A program made the translations under genes and the position numbers. Under the pieces are notes generated by a model that saw only the letters and a list, made by a program, of their open reading frames with translations, was not told where the DNA came from and did not search any database. This document shows positions 37,730-50,800 of a DNA stretch of 64,000 nt, in pieces (within the stretch, counting starts at the first letter, position 1; every line of letters begins with the position of its first letter). The DNA lies in NCBI GenBank assembly GCA_037013495.1, contig CM072801.1, positions 33,158,001-33,222,000 of the forward strand. Direction: 5' to 3'. This DNA comes from Hippophae tibetana (taxonomy: Eukaryota > Streptophyta > Magnoliopsida > Rosales > Elaeagnaceae).

Positions 37730-40700
37730 AACTTTATACGATCAAAACTTTTGACTATGGTATCGTAAGGACTATTATAATATATCAAATTTAAGCTCTT
37801 ATCGATTCACACAATTAGTGGTAGCCTCAATAAGGAACTTGAATTATGTACCCAAATCCATCATTTACATCACTTACCTAGGGTTTTAGGTTTTTCTCCC
37901 AAATTTCCGTTTTACTTAGTTTTAATTTTATTCAAAAGAACTGTAAAGGAGATATTTGTGCCCACCATGGGTTCTTTATATATGTGTTCAATAAATCTCT
38001 ATTTTTTGAAAAAAAAGGAGAATAGTAAAAGAAAGAAGCAACTGTTGAAATTTAAAAAAAAAACAAAACATTTGATAAATTCTACTCATAACTTTATACG
38101 ACTATAACTTTTGACTCGATTATCGTAACGAAAATTATAATATATCAAATCGAAGCTCTTATCGATTCACACAATTATTTCTAGCCTCACAATGGAACCT
38201 GAATTATATACCCAAATTCCATCATTTACATCACTAACCAAGGGTTTTAGCTTTTTCTCGCAAATTTCCGTTTTACTTACTTTCGATTTTATTCAATAGA
38301 GCTCTAAAGGATATATTTGTTACGACCAAGCTTTCATTATTTATGAGGTCCATAAATCTATATTCTTCGAAAATGAAATAGGAGAATAGAAAAAGAAAGG
38401 AGCAACTGTTGAAATTTTCAATAAAACAAAACATTTAAGAAATCGAACTTTCAACTTTATACGACCAAAAATTTTGACTATGGTATCGTAAGGACTATTA
38501 TAATATATCAAATTTAAGCTCTTATCGATTCACACAATTAGTGGTAGCCGCAATAAGGAACTTGAATTATGTACCCAAATCCATCATTTACATCACTTAC
38601 CTAGGGTTTTAGGTTTTTCTCCCAAATTTCCGTTTTACTTAGTTTTAATTTTATTCAAAACAACTGTAAAGGAGATATTTGTGCCCACCATGGGTTCTTT
38701 ATATATGTGTTCAATAAATCTCTATTTTTTGAAAAAAAAGGAGAATAGTAAAAGAAAGAAGCAACTGTTGAAATTTAAAAAAAAAACAAAACATTTGATA
38801 AATTCTACTCATAACTTTATACGACTATAACTTTTGACTCGATTATCTTAACGAAAATTATAATATATCAAATCGAAGCTCATATCGATTCACACAATTA
38901 TTTCTAGCCTCACAATGGAACCTGAATTATATACCCAAATTCCATCATTTACATCACTAACCAAGGGTTTTAGCTTTTTCTCGCAAATTTCCGTTTTACT
39001 TACTTTCGATTTTATTCAATAGAGCTCTAAAGGAGATATTTGTTACGACCAAGGTTTCATTATTTATGTTTTCCATAAATCTATATTCTTCGAAAAGGAA
39101 AGAGGAGAATAGAAAAATAAAGGAGCAACTGTTGAAATTTTCAATAAAACAAAACATTTAATAAATCGAACTTTCAACTTTATACGACAAAAACTTTTGA
39201 CTATGGTATCGTAAGGACTATTATAATATATCAAATTTAAGCTCTTATCGATTCACACAATTAGTAGTAGCCTCAATAAGGAACTTGAATTATGTACCCA
39301 AATCTATCATTTACATCACTTACCTAGGGTTTTAGTTTTTCTTCCAAATTTCCGTTTTACTTAGTTTTAATTTTATTCAAATGAACTGTAAAGGAGATAT
39401 TTGTGCCGACCATGGGTTCTTTATATATGTGTTCAATAAATCTCTATTTTTCGAAAAAAAAATAGGAGAATAGTACAAGAAAGGAGCAACTGTTGAAATT
39501 TGCAAAAAAAAAAACAAAACATTTGATAAATTCTACTTTTAACTTTATATGACTATAACTTTTGACTCGGGTATCGTAACGAAAATTATAATATATCAAA
39601 TCAAAGCTCTTATCGATTCATACAATTATTTCTGGCCTCACAATGGAACCTGAATGATATACCCAAATTCCATCATTTACATCACTAACCAAGGGTTTTA
39701 GCTTTTTCTCGCAAATTTCCGCTTTACTTACTTTCGATTTTATTCAATAGAGCTCTAAAGGAGATATTTGTTACGACCAAGGTTTCAATATTTATGAGGT
39801 CCATAAATCTATATTCTTTGAAATGGAAGTAGGAGAATAGAAAAAGAAAGGAGCAACTGTTGATATTTTCAATAAAACAAAACATTTAAGAAATCGAACT
39901 TTCAACTTTATACGATCAAAACTTTTGACTATGGTATCGTAAGGACTATTATAATATATCAAATTTAAGCTCTTATCGATTCACACAATTAGTGGTACCC
40001 TCAATAAGGAACTTTAATTATGTACCCAAATCCATCATTTACATCACTTACCTAGGGTTTTAGGTTTTTCTCCCAAATTTCCGTTTTACTTAGTTTTAAT
40101 TTTATTCAAAAGAACTGTAAAGGAGATATTTGTGCCCACCATGGGTTCTTTATATATGTGTTCAATAAATCTCTATTTTTTGAAAAAATATAGGAGAATA
40201 GTAAAAGAAAGAAGCAACTGTTGAAATTTAAAAAAAAATACAAAACATTTGATAAATTCTACTCATAACTTTATACGACTATAACTTTTGACTCGGGTAT
40301 CGTAACGAAAATTATAATATATCAAATCGAAGCTCTTATCGATTCACACAATTATTTCTGGCCTCACTATGGAACCTGAATTATATACCCAAATTCCATC
40401 ATTTACATCACTAACCAAGGGTTTTAGCTTTTTCTCGCAAATTTCCGTTTTACTTACTTTCGATTTTATTCAATAGAGCTCTAAAGGAGATATTTGTTAC
40501 GACCAAGGTTTCATTATTTATGAGGTCCATAAATCTATATTCTTCGAAAATGAAATAGGAGAATAGAAAAAGAAAGGAGCAACTGTTGAAATTTTCAATA
40601 AAACAAAACATTTAAGAAATCGAACTTTCAACTTTATACGACCAAAACTTTTGACTATGGTATCGTAAGGACTATTATAATATATCAAATTTAAGCTCTT

Positions 40701-42080
40701 ATCGATTCACACAATTAGTGGTAGCCGCAATAAGGAACTTGAATTATGTACCCAAATCCATCATTTACATCACTTACCTAGGGTTTTAGGTTTTTCTCCC
40801 AAATTTTTGTTTTACTTAGTTTTTATTTTATTCAATAGAACTGTAAAGGAGATATTTGTGCCGACCATGGGTTCTCTATATATGTGTTCAATAAATCTCT
40901 ATTTTTTGAAAAAAAAAATAGGAGAATAGTAAAAGAAAGAAGCAACTGTTGAAATTTAAAAAAAAATACAAAACATTTGATAAATTCTACTCATAACTTT
41001 ATACGACTATAACTTTTGACTCGGGTATCGTAACGAAAATTATAATATATCAAATCGAAGCTCTTATCGATTCACACAATTATTTCTGGCCTCACTATGG
41101 AACCTGAATTATATACCCAAATTCCATCATTTACATCACTAACCAAGGGTTTTAGCTTTTTCTCGCAAATTTCCGTTTTACTTACTTTCGATTTTATTCA
41201 ATAGAGCTCTAAAGGATATATTTGTTACGACCAAGCTTTCATTATTTATGAGGTCCATAAATCTATATTCTTCGAAAATGAAATAGGAGAATAGAAAAAG
41301 AAAGGAGCAACTGTTGAAATTTTCAATAAAACAAAACATTTAAGAAATCGAACTTTCAACTTTATACGACCAAAACTTTTGACTATGGTATCGTAAGGAC
41401 TATTATAATATATCAAATTTAAGCTCTTATCGATTCACACAATTAGTGGTAGCCGCAATAAGGAACTTGAATTATGTACCCAAATCCATCATTTACATCA
41501 CTTACCTAGGGTTTTAGGTTTTTCTCCCAAATTTCCGTTTTACTTAGTTTTAATTTTATTCAAAAGAACTGTAAAGGAGATATTTGTGCCCACCATGGGT
41601 TCTTTATATATGTGTTCAATAAATCTCTATTTTTTGAAAAAAAAGGAGAATAGTAAAAGAAAGAAGCAACTGTTGAAATTTAAAAAAAAAACAAAACATT
41701 TGATAAATTCTACTCATAACTTTATACGACTATAACTTTTGACTCGATTATCGTAACGAAAATTATAATATATCAAATCGAAGCTCTTATCGATTCACAC
41801 AATTATTTCTAGCCTCACAATGGAACCTGAATTATATACCCAAATTCCATCATTTACATCACTAACCAAGGGTTTTAGCTTTTTCTCGCAAATTTCCGTT
41901 TTACTTACTTTCGATTTTATTCAATAGAGCTCTAAAGGAGATATTTGTTACGACCAAGCTTTCATTATTTATGAGGTCCATAAATCTATATTCTTCGAAA
42001 ATGAAATAGGAGAATAGAAAAAGAAAGGAGCAACTGTTGAAATTTTCAATAAAACAAAACATTTAAGAAATCGAACTTTC
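37730..42080 (+). repeat. Dimers 53-58, gcccaccatggg-type A units
   Basis: A starts are 37730, 38453, 39176, 39904, 40630 and 41358; B starts are 38090, 38813, 39541, 40267, 40995 and 41718. A53, A54, A56 and A58 carry gtgcccaccatggg (near 37,960, 38,686, 40,134 and 41,588), a form I did not find elsewhere. B53 and B57 share aaaggatatatttg and ccaagctttc at about 2,905 bp apart. Dimer 55 (39176) is foreign to its neighbours: ttagtagtagcc, tcaaatgaactg, agtacaagaaagg and tatatgac make it a relative of dimers 24-25, about 22 kb to the left. Confidence 0.9.
40267..40629 (+). repeat. Representative B-type monomer (363 bp)
   Basis: B monomers begin aactttatacgactataac. They differ from A at gactcgggtatcg, taacgaaaatt, caaatcgaagctc, tatttctggcc or tatttctagcc, cactatggaacc, ctaaccaagggttttagc, tcgcaaatttccg, cttactttcgatttt, gagctctaaagg, gttacgaccaagg, gaggtccataaatc, ttcttcgaaaagg, and a 3' end of cgaactttc. 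B lacks the long pure A-runs of A (aaaaggaaatagg and ttcaataaaac occupy those places) and usually carries GAGCTC instead of CCATGG. By-eye alignment of A and B shows substitutions spread over the whole length with few indels, so both descend from one ancestral monomer. Confidence 0.95.
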
Positions 42081-44990
42081 AACTTTATACGACCAAAACT
42101 TTTGACTATGGTATCGTAAGGACTATTATAATATATCAAATTTAAGCTCTTATCGATTCACACAATTAGTGGTAGCCGCAATAAGGAACTTGAATTATGT
42201 ACCCAAATCCATCATTTACATCACTTACCTAGGGTTTTAGTTTTTCTCCCAAATTTCCGTTTTACTTAGTTTTAATTTTATTCAATAGAACTGTAAAGGA
42301 GATATTTGTGCCGACCATGGCTTCTCTATTTATGTGTTCAATAAATCTCTATTTTTTGAAAAAAAAAATAGGAGAATAGTAAAAGAAAGAAGCAACTGTT
42401 GAAATTTAAAAAAAAACAAAACATTTGATAAATTCTACTCATAACTTTATACGGCTATAACTTTTGACTCGATTATCGTAACAAAAATTATAATATATCA
42501 AATCGAAGCTCTTATCGATTCACACAATTATTTCTAGCCTCACTATGAAACCTGAATTATATACCCAAATTCCATCATTTACATCACTAACCAAGGGTTT
42601 TAGCTTTTTCTCGCAAATTTCCGTTTTACTTACTTTCGATTTTATTCAATAGAGCTCTAAAGGAGATATTTGTTACGACCAAGGTTTCATTATTTATGAG
42701 GTCCATAAATCTATATTCTTCGAAAAGGAAATAGGAGAATAGAAAAAGAAAGGAGCAACTGTTGAAATTTTCAATAAAACAAAACATTTAAGAAATCGAA
42801 CTTTCAACTTTATACGACCAAAACTTTTGACTATGGTATCGTAAGGACTATTATAATATATCAAATTTAAGCTCTTATCGATTCACACAAGTAGTGGTAG
42901 CCTCAATAAGGAACTTGAATTATGTACACAAATCCATCATTTACATCACTTACCTAGGGTTTTAGGTTTTTCTCCCAAATTTTTGTTTTACTTAGTTTTC
43001 ATTTTATTCAATAGAACTGTAAAGGAGATATTTGTGCCAACCATGGGTTCTTTATATATATGTTCAATAAATCTCTATTTTTTGAAAAAAAAATAGGAGA
43101 ATAGTAAAAGAAAGAAGCAACTATTGAAATTTTCAAAAAAAACAAAACATTTGATAAATTCTACTCATAACTTTATACGACTATAACTTTTGACTCGGGT
43201 ATCGTAACGAAAATTATAATATATCAAATCGAAGCTCTTATCGATTCACATAAATATTTCTGGCCTCACTATGGAACCTAAATGATATACCCAAATTCCA
43301 TCATTTACATCACTAACCAAGGGTTTTAGCTTTTTCTCGCAAATTTCTGTTTTAATTACTTTCGATTTTATTCAATAGAGCTCTAAAGGAGATATTTGTT
43401 ACGACCAAGGTTTCATTATTTATGTGTTCCATAAATCTATATTCTTCGAAAAGGAAAGAGGAGAATAGAAAAATAGAGGAGCAACTGTTGAAATTTTCAA
43501 TAAAACAAAACATTTAATAAATCGAACTTTCAACTTTATACGACAAAAACTTTTGACTATGGTATCGTAAGGACTATTATAATATATCAAATTTAAGCTC
43601 TTATCGATTCACACAATTAGTGGTAGCCTCAATAAGGAACTTGAATTATGTACCCAAATCCATCATTTACATCACTTACCTAGGGTTTTAGTTTTTCTCC
43701 CAAATTTCCGTTTTACTTAGTTTTGATTTTATTCAATAGAACTGTAAAGGAGATATTTGTGCCGACCATGGGTTCTTTATATATGTGTTCAATAAATCTC
43801 TATTTTTCGAAAAAAAAAATAGGAGAATAGTAAAAGAAAGGAGCAACTGTTGAAATTTGCAAAAAAAAAAACAGAACATTTGATAAATTCTACTTTTAAC
43901 TTTATACGACTATAACTTTTGACTCGGGTATCGTAACGAAAATTATAATATATCAAATCGAAGCTCTTATCGATTCACACAATTATTTCTGGCCTCACTA
44001 TGGAACCTGAATTATATACCCAAATTCCATCATTTACATCACTAACCAAGGGTTTTAGCTTTTTCTCGCAAATTTCCGTTTTACTTACTTTCGATTTTAT
44101 TCAATAGAGCTCTAAAGGAGATATTTGTTACGACCATGGTATCATTATTTATGAGGTCCATAAATCTATATTCTTCGAAAAGGAAAGAGGAGAATAGAAA
44201 AATAAAGGAGCAACTGTTGAAATTTTCAATAAAACAAAATATTTAATAAATCGAACTTTCAACTTTATACGACAAAAACTTTTGACTATGGTATCGTAAG
44301 GACTATTATAATATATCAAATTTAAGCTCTTATCGATTCACACAATTAGTGGTAGCCTCAATAAGGAACCTGAATTATGTACCCAAATCCATCATTTACA
44401 TCACTTACCTAGGGTTTTAGTTTTTCTCCCAAATTTCCGTTTTACTTAGTTTTAATTTTATTCAATAGAACTGTAAAGGAGATATTTGTGCCGACCCTGG
44501 GTTCTTTATATATGTGTTCAATAAATCTCTATTTTTCGAAAAAAAAAATAGGAGAATAGTAAAAGAAAGGAGCAACTGTTGAAATTTTGAAAAAAAAAAA
44601 ACAAAACATTTGATAAATTCTACTTTTAACTTTATACGACTATAACTTTTGACTCGGGTATCGTAACGAAAATTATAATATATCAAATTGAAGCTCTTAT
44701 CGATTCACACAATTATTTCTAGCCTCACTATGGAACCTGAATTATATACCCAAATTCCATCATTTACATCACTAACCAAGGGTTTTAGCTTTTTCTCGCA
44801 AATTTCCGTTTTACTTACTTTCGATTTTATTCAATAGAGCTCTAAAGGAGATATTTGTTACGACCAAGGTTTCATTATTTATAAGGTCCATAAATCTATA
44901 TTCTTTGAAAAGGAAATATTAGAATAGAAAAAGAATGGAGCAACTGTTGAAATTTTCAATAAAACAAAACATTTAAGAAATCGAACTTTC
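42081..44990 (+). repeat. Dimers 59-62, transition block
   Basis: A starts are 42081, 42806, 43532 and 44261; B starts are 42443, 43169, 43898 and 44628. A59 has ccatggcttctctatttatg and A60 has gccaaccatggg and gtacacaaatcc. B60 repeats the acataaatatttctgg type of the left part but with tatgtgttcc. B61 at about 44,134 has ccatggtatc, an A-like CCATGG inside a B unit, while A62 at about 44,495 has lost the site (gaccctggg). B62 introduces aaggtcc and tttgaaaaggaaatattag, which recur at 47.8 and 50.7 kb. Confidence 0.88.
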
Positions 44991-47895
44991 AACTTTATAC
45001 GACCAAAACTTTTGACTATGGTATCGTAAGGACTATTATAATATATCAAATTTAAGCTCTTATCGATTCACACAATTAGTGGTAGCCTCAATAAGGAACT
45101 TGAATTATGTACCCAAATCCATCATTTACATCACTTACCTAGGGTTTTAGGTTTTTCTCCCAAATTTCCGTTTTACTTAGTTTTAATTTTATTCAATAGA
45201 ACTGTAAAGGAGATATTTGTGCCGACCATGGGTTCTTTATATATGTGTTCAATAAATCTCTATTTTTTGAAAAAATATAGGAGAATAGTAAAAGAAAGAA
45301 GGAACTGTTGAAATTTAAAAAAAAAAACAAAACATTTGATAAATTCTACTCATAACTTTATACGACTATAACTTTTGACTCGGGTATCGTAACGAAAATT
45401 ATAATATATCAAATCGAAGCTCTTATCGATTCACACAATTATTTCTGGCCTCACTATGGAACCTGATTTATATACCGAAATTCCATCATTTACATCACTA
45501 ACCAAGGGTTTTAGCTTTTTCTCGCAAATTTCCGTTTTACTTACTTTCGATTTTATTCAATAGAGCTCTAAAGGAGATATTTGTTACGACCAAGGTTTCA
45601 TTATTTATGTGTTCCATAAATCTATATCCTTCGAAAAGGAAAGAGGAGAATAAAAAAATTAAGGAGCAACTGTGGAAATTTTCAATAAAACAAAACATTT
45701 AATAAATCGAACTTTCAACTTTATACGACAAAAACTTTTGACTATGGTATCGTAAGGACTATTATAATATATCAAATTTAAGCTCTTATCGATTCACACA
45801 ATTAGTGGTAGCCTCAATAAGGAACCTGAATTATGTACCCAAATCCATCATTTACATCACTTACCTAGGGTTTTAGTTTTTCTCCCAAATTTCCGTTTTA
45901 CTTAGTTTTAATTTTATTCAATAGAACTGTAAATGAGATATTTGTGCCGACCATGGGTTCTTTATATATGTGTTCAATAAATCTCTATTTTTTGAAAAAA
46001 TATAGGAGAATAGTAAAAGAAAGAAGGAACTGTTGAAATTTAAAAAAAAAACAAAACATTTGATAAATTCTACTCATAACTTTATACGACTATAACTTTT
46101 GACTCGGGTATCGTAACGAAAATTATAATATATCAAATCGAAGCTCTTATCGATTCACACAATTATTTCTGGCCTCACTATGGAACCTGATTTATATACC
46201 GAAATTCCATCATTTACATCACTAACCAAGGGTTTTAGCTTTTTCTCGCAAATTTCCGTTTTACTTACTTTCGATTTTATTCAATAGAGCTCTAAAGGAG
46301 ATATTTGTTACGACCTAGGTTTCATTATTTATGTGTTCCATAAATCTATATCCTTCGAAAAGGAAAGAGGAGAATAAAAAAATTAAGGAGCAACTGTGGA
46401 AATTTTCAATAAAACAAAACATTTAATAAATCGAACTTTCAACTTTATACGACAAAAACTTTTGACTATGGTATCGTAAGGACTATTATAATATATCAAA
46501 TTTAAGCTCTTATCGATTCACACAATTAGTGGTAGCCTCAATAAGGAACTTGAATTATGTACCCAAATCCATCATTTACATCACTTACCTAGGGTTTTAG
46601 TTTTTCTCCCAAATTTCCGTTTTACTTAGTTTTAATTTTATTCAATAGAACTGTAAAGGAGATATTTGTGCCGACCATGGGTTCTTTATATATGTGTTCA
46701 ATAAATCTCTATTTTTTGAAAACAAAAATAGGAGAATAGTAAAAGAAAGGAGCAACTGTTGAAATTTTGAAAAAAAAACAAAACATTTGATAAATTCTAC
46801 TTTTAACTTTATACGACTATAACTTTTGACTCGGGTATCGTAACGAAAATTATAATATATCAAATCGAAGCTCTTATCGATTCACACAATTATTTCTGGC
46901 CTCACTATGGAACCTGAATGATATACCCAAATTCCATCATTTACATCACTAACCAAGGGTTTTAGCTTTTTCTCGCAAATTTCCGCTTTACTTACTTTCG
47001 ATTTTATTCAATAGAGCTCTAAAGGAGATATTTGTTACGACCGAGGTTTCATTATTTATGGGGTCCATAAATCTATATTCTGCGAAAAGGAAATAGGAGA
47101 ATAGAAAAAGAAAGGAGCAACTGTTGAAATTTTCAATAAAACAAAACATTTAAGAAATCGAACTTTCAACTTTATACGACCAAAACTTTTGACTATGGTA
47201 TCGTAAGGACTATTATAATATATCAAATTTAAGCTCTTATCGATTCACACAATTAGTGGTAGCCTCAATAAGGAACTTGAATTATGTACACAAATCCATC
47301 ATTTACATCACTTACCTAGGGTTTTAGGTTTTTCTCCCAAATTTCCGTTTTACTTAGTTTTAATTTTATTCAATAGAACTCTAAAGCAGATATTTGTGCC
47401 GACCATGGGTTTTTTATATATGTGTTCAATAAATCCATTTTTTTGAAAAAAAAAATAGGATAATAGTAAAAGAAAGGAGCAACTGTTGAAATTTTCAAAA
47501 AAAAAACAAAACATTTGATAAATTCTACTTTTAACTTTATACGACTATAACTTTTGACTCGGGTATCGTAACGAAAATTATAATATATCAAATCGAATCT
47601 CTTATCGATTCACACAATTATTTCTAGCCTCACTATGGAACCTGAATTATATACCCAAATTCCATCATTTACATCACTAACCAAGGGTTTTAGCTTTTTC
47701 TCGCAAATTTCCGTTTTACTTACTTTCGATTTTATTCAATAGAGCTCTAAAGGAGATATTTGTTACGACCAAGGTTTCATTATTTATAAGGTCCATAAAT
47801 CTATATTCTTTGAAAAGGAAATATTAGAATAGAAAAAGAATGGAGCAACTGTTGAAATTTTCAATAAAACAAAACATTTAAGAAATCGAACTTTC
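44991..47895 (+). repeat. Four-dimer higher-order unit, copy 1
   Basis: A starts are 44991, 45717, 46441 and 47168; B starts are 45354, 46078, 46805 and 47533. From B63 at about 45,354 onward each base has a partner 2,905 bp to the right. Shared rare forms include cctgatttatataccg, ctgtggaaattttc, aaatgagatatttg, ttttgaaaacaaaaatagg, gaccgaggtttc, gtacacaaatcc and aaagcagatatttg. The first A unit (44991) does not match its counterpart (gaactgtaaaggag against gaactataaagaag), which sets the left limit of the duplication. B62, just upstream, also resembles B66 and B70 at the same 2,905-bp spacing. Confidence 0.93.
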
Positions 47896-50800
47896 AACTT
47901 TATACGACCAAAACTTTTGACTATGGTATCGTAAAGACTATTATAATATATCAAATTTAAGCTCTTATCGATTCACACAATTAGTGGTAGCCTCAATAAG
48001 GAACTTGAATTATGTACCCAAATCCATCATTTACATCACTTACCTAGGGTTTTAGGTTTTTCTCCCAAATTTCCGTTTTACTTAGTTTTAATTTTATTCA
48101 ATAGAACTATAAAGAAGATATTTGTGCCGACCATGGGTTCTTTATATATGTGTTCAATAAATCTCTATTTTTTGAAAAAATATAGGAGAATAGTAAAAGA
48201 AAGAAGCAACTGTTGAAATTTAAAAAAAAATACAAAACATTTGATAAATTCTACTCATAACTTTATACGACTATAACTTTTGACTCGGGTATCGTAACGA
48301 AAATTATAATATATCAAATCGAAGCTCTTATCGATTCACACAATTATTTCTGGCCTCACTATGGAACCTGATTTATATACCGAAATTCCATCATTTACAT
48401 CACTAACCAAGGGTTTTAGCTTTTTCTCGCAAATTTCCGTTTTACTTACTTTCGATTTTATTCAATAGAGCTCTAAAGGAGATATTTGTTACGACCAAGG
48501 TTTCATTATTTATGTGTTCCATAAATCTATATCCTTCGAAAAGGAAAGAGGAGAATAAAAAAATTAAGGAGCAACTGTGGAAATTTTCAATAAAACAAAA
48601 CATTTAATAAATCGAACTTTCAACTTTATACGACAAAAACTTTTGACTATGGTATCGTAAGGACTATTATAATATATCAAATTTAAGCTCTTATCGATTC
48701 ACACAATTAGTGGTAGCCTCAATAAGGAACCTGAATTATGTACCCAAATCCATCATTTACATCACTTACCTAGGGTTTTAGTTTTTCTCCCAAATTTCCG
48801 TTTTACTTAGTTTTAATTTTATTCAATAGAACTGTAAATGAGATATTTGTGCCGACCATGGGTTCTTTATATATGTGTTCAATAAATCTCTATTTTTTGA
48901 AAAAATATAGGAGAATAGTAAAAGAAAGAAGGAACTGTTGAAATTTAAAAAAAAAACAAAACATTTGATAAATTCTACTCATAACTTTATACGACTATAA
49001 CTTTTGACTCGGGTATCGTAACGAAAATTATAATATATCAAATCGAAGCTCTTATCGATTCACACAATTATTTCTGGCCTCACTATGGAACCTGATTTAT
49101 ATACCGAAATTCCATCATTTACATCACTAACCAAGGGTTTTAGCTTTTTCTCGCAAATTTCCGTTTTACTTACTTTCGATTTTATTCAATAGAGCTCTAA
49201 AGGAGATATTTGTTACGACCTAGGTTTCATTATTTATGTGTTCCATAAATCTATATCCTTCGAAAAGGAAAGAGGAGAATAAAAAAATTAAGGAGCAACT
49301 GTGGAAATTTTCAATAGAACAAAACATTTAATAAATCGAACTTTCAACTTTATACGACAAAAACTTTTGACTATGGTATCGTAAGGACTATTATAATATA
49401 TCAAATTTAAGCTCTTATCGATTCACACAATTAGTGGTAGCCTCAATAAGGAACTTGAATTATGTACCCAAATCCATCATTTACATCACTTACCTAGGGT
49501 TTTAGTTTTTCTCCCAAATTTCCGTTTTACTTAGTTTTAATTTTATTCAATAGAACTGTAAAGGAGATATTTGTGCCGACCATGGGTTCTTTATATATGT
49601 GTTCAATAAATCTCTATTTTTTGAAAACAAAAATAGGAGAATAGTAAAAGAAAGGAGCAACTGTTGAAATTTTGAAAAAAAAACAAAACATTTGATAAAT
49701 TCTACTTTTAACTTTATACGACTATAACTTTTGACTCGGGTATCGTAACGAAAATTATAATATATCAAATCGAAGCTCTTATCGATTCACACAATTATTT
49801 CTGGCCTCACTATGGAACCTGAATGATATACCCAAATTCCATCATTTACATCACTAACCAAGGGTTTTAGCTTTTTCTCGCAAATTTCCGCTTTACTTAC
49901 TTTCGATTTTATTCAATAGAGCTCTAAAGGAGATATTTGTTACGACCGAGGTTTCATTATTTATGGGGTCCATAAATCTATATTCTTCGAAAAGGAAATA
50001 GGAGAATAGAAAAAGAAAGGAGCAACTGTTGAAATTTTCAATAAAACAAAACATTTAAGAAATCGAACTTTCAACTTTATACGACCAAAACTTTTGACTA
50101 TGGTATCGTAAGGACTATTATAATATATCAAATTTAAGCTCTTATCGATTCACACAATTAGTGGTAGCCTCAATAAGGAACTTGAATTATATACACAAAT
50201 CCATCATTTACATCACTTACCTAGGGTTTTAGGTTTTTCTCCCAAATTTCCGTTTTACTTAGTTTTAATTTTATTCAATAGAACTCTAAAGCAGATATTT
50301 GTGCCGACCATGGGTTTTTTATATATGTGTTCAATAAATCCATTTTTTTGAAAAAAAAAATAGGATAATAGTAAAAGAAAGGAGCAACTGTTGAAATTTT
50401 CAAAAAAAAAACAAAACATTTGATAAATTCTACTTTTAACTTTATACGACTATAACTTTTGACTCGGGTATCGTAACGAAAATTATAATATATCAAATCG
50501 AATCTCTTATCGATTCACACAATTATTTCTAGCCTCACTATGGAACCTGAATTATATACCCAAATTCCATCATTTACATCACTAACCAAGGGTTTTAGCT
50601 TTTTCTCGCAAATTTCCGTTTTACTTACTTTCGATTTTATTCAATAGAGCTCTAAAGGAGATATTTGTTACGACCAAGGTTTCATTATTTATAAGGTCCA
50701 TAAATCTATATTCTTTGAAAAGGAAATATTAGAATAGAAAAAGAATGGAGCAACTGTTGAAATTTTCAATAAAACAAAACATTTAAGAAATCGAACTTTC
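47896..50800 (+). repeat. Four-dimer higher-order unit, copy 2
   Basis: A starts are 47896, 48622, 49346 and 50073; B starts are 48259, 48983, 49710 and 50438. This copy matches copy 1 at 2,905 bp. The differences I saw are ttctgcgaaaagg (47,080) against ttcttcgaaaagg (49,985), tcaataaaac (46,409) against tcaatagaac (49,314), and atgtacacaaat (47,285) against atatacacaaat (50,190). The match runs on into the next block until about 51,415, where gaggtcc replaces gtgttcc. Matched length is about 3.16 kb, slightly more than one period. Confidence 0.93.
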
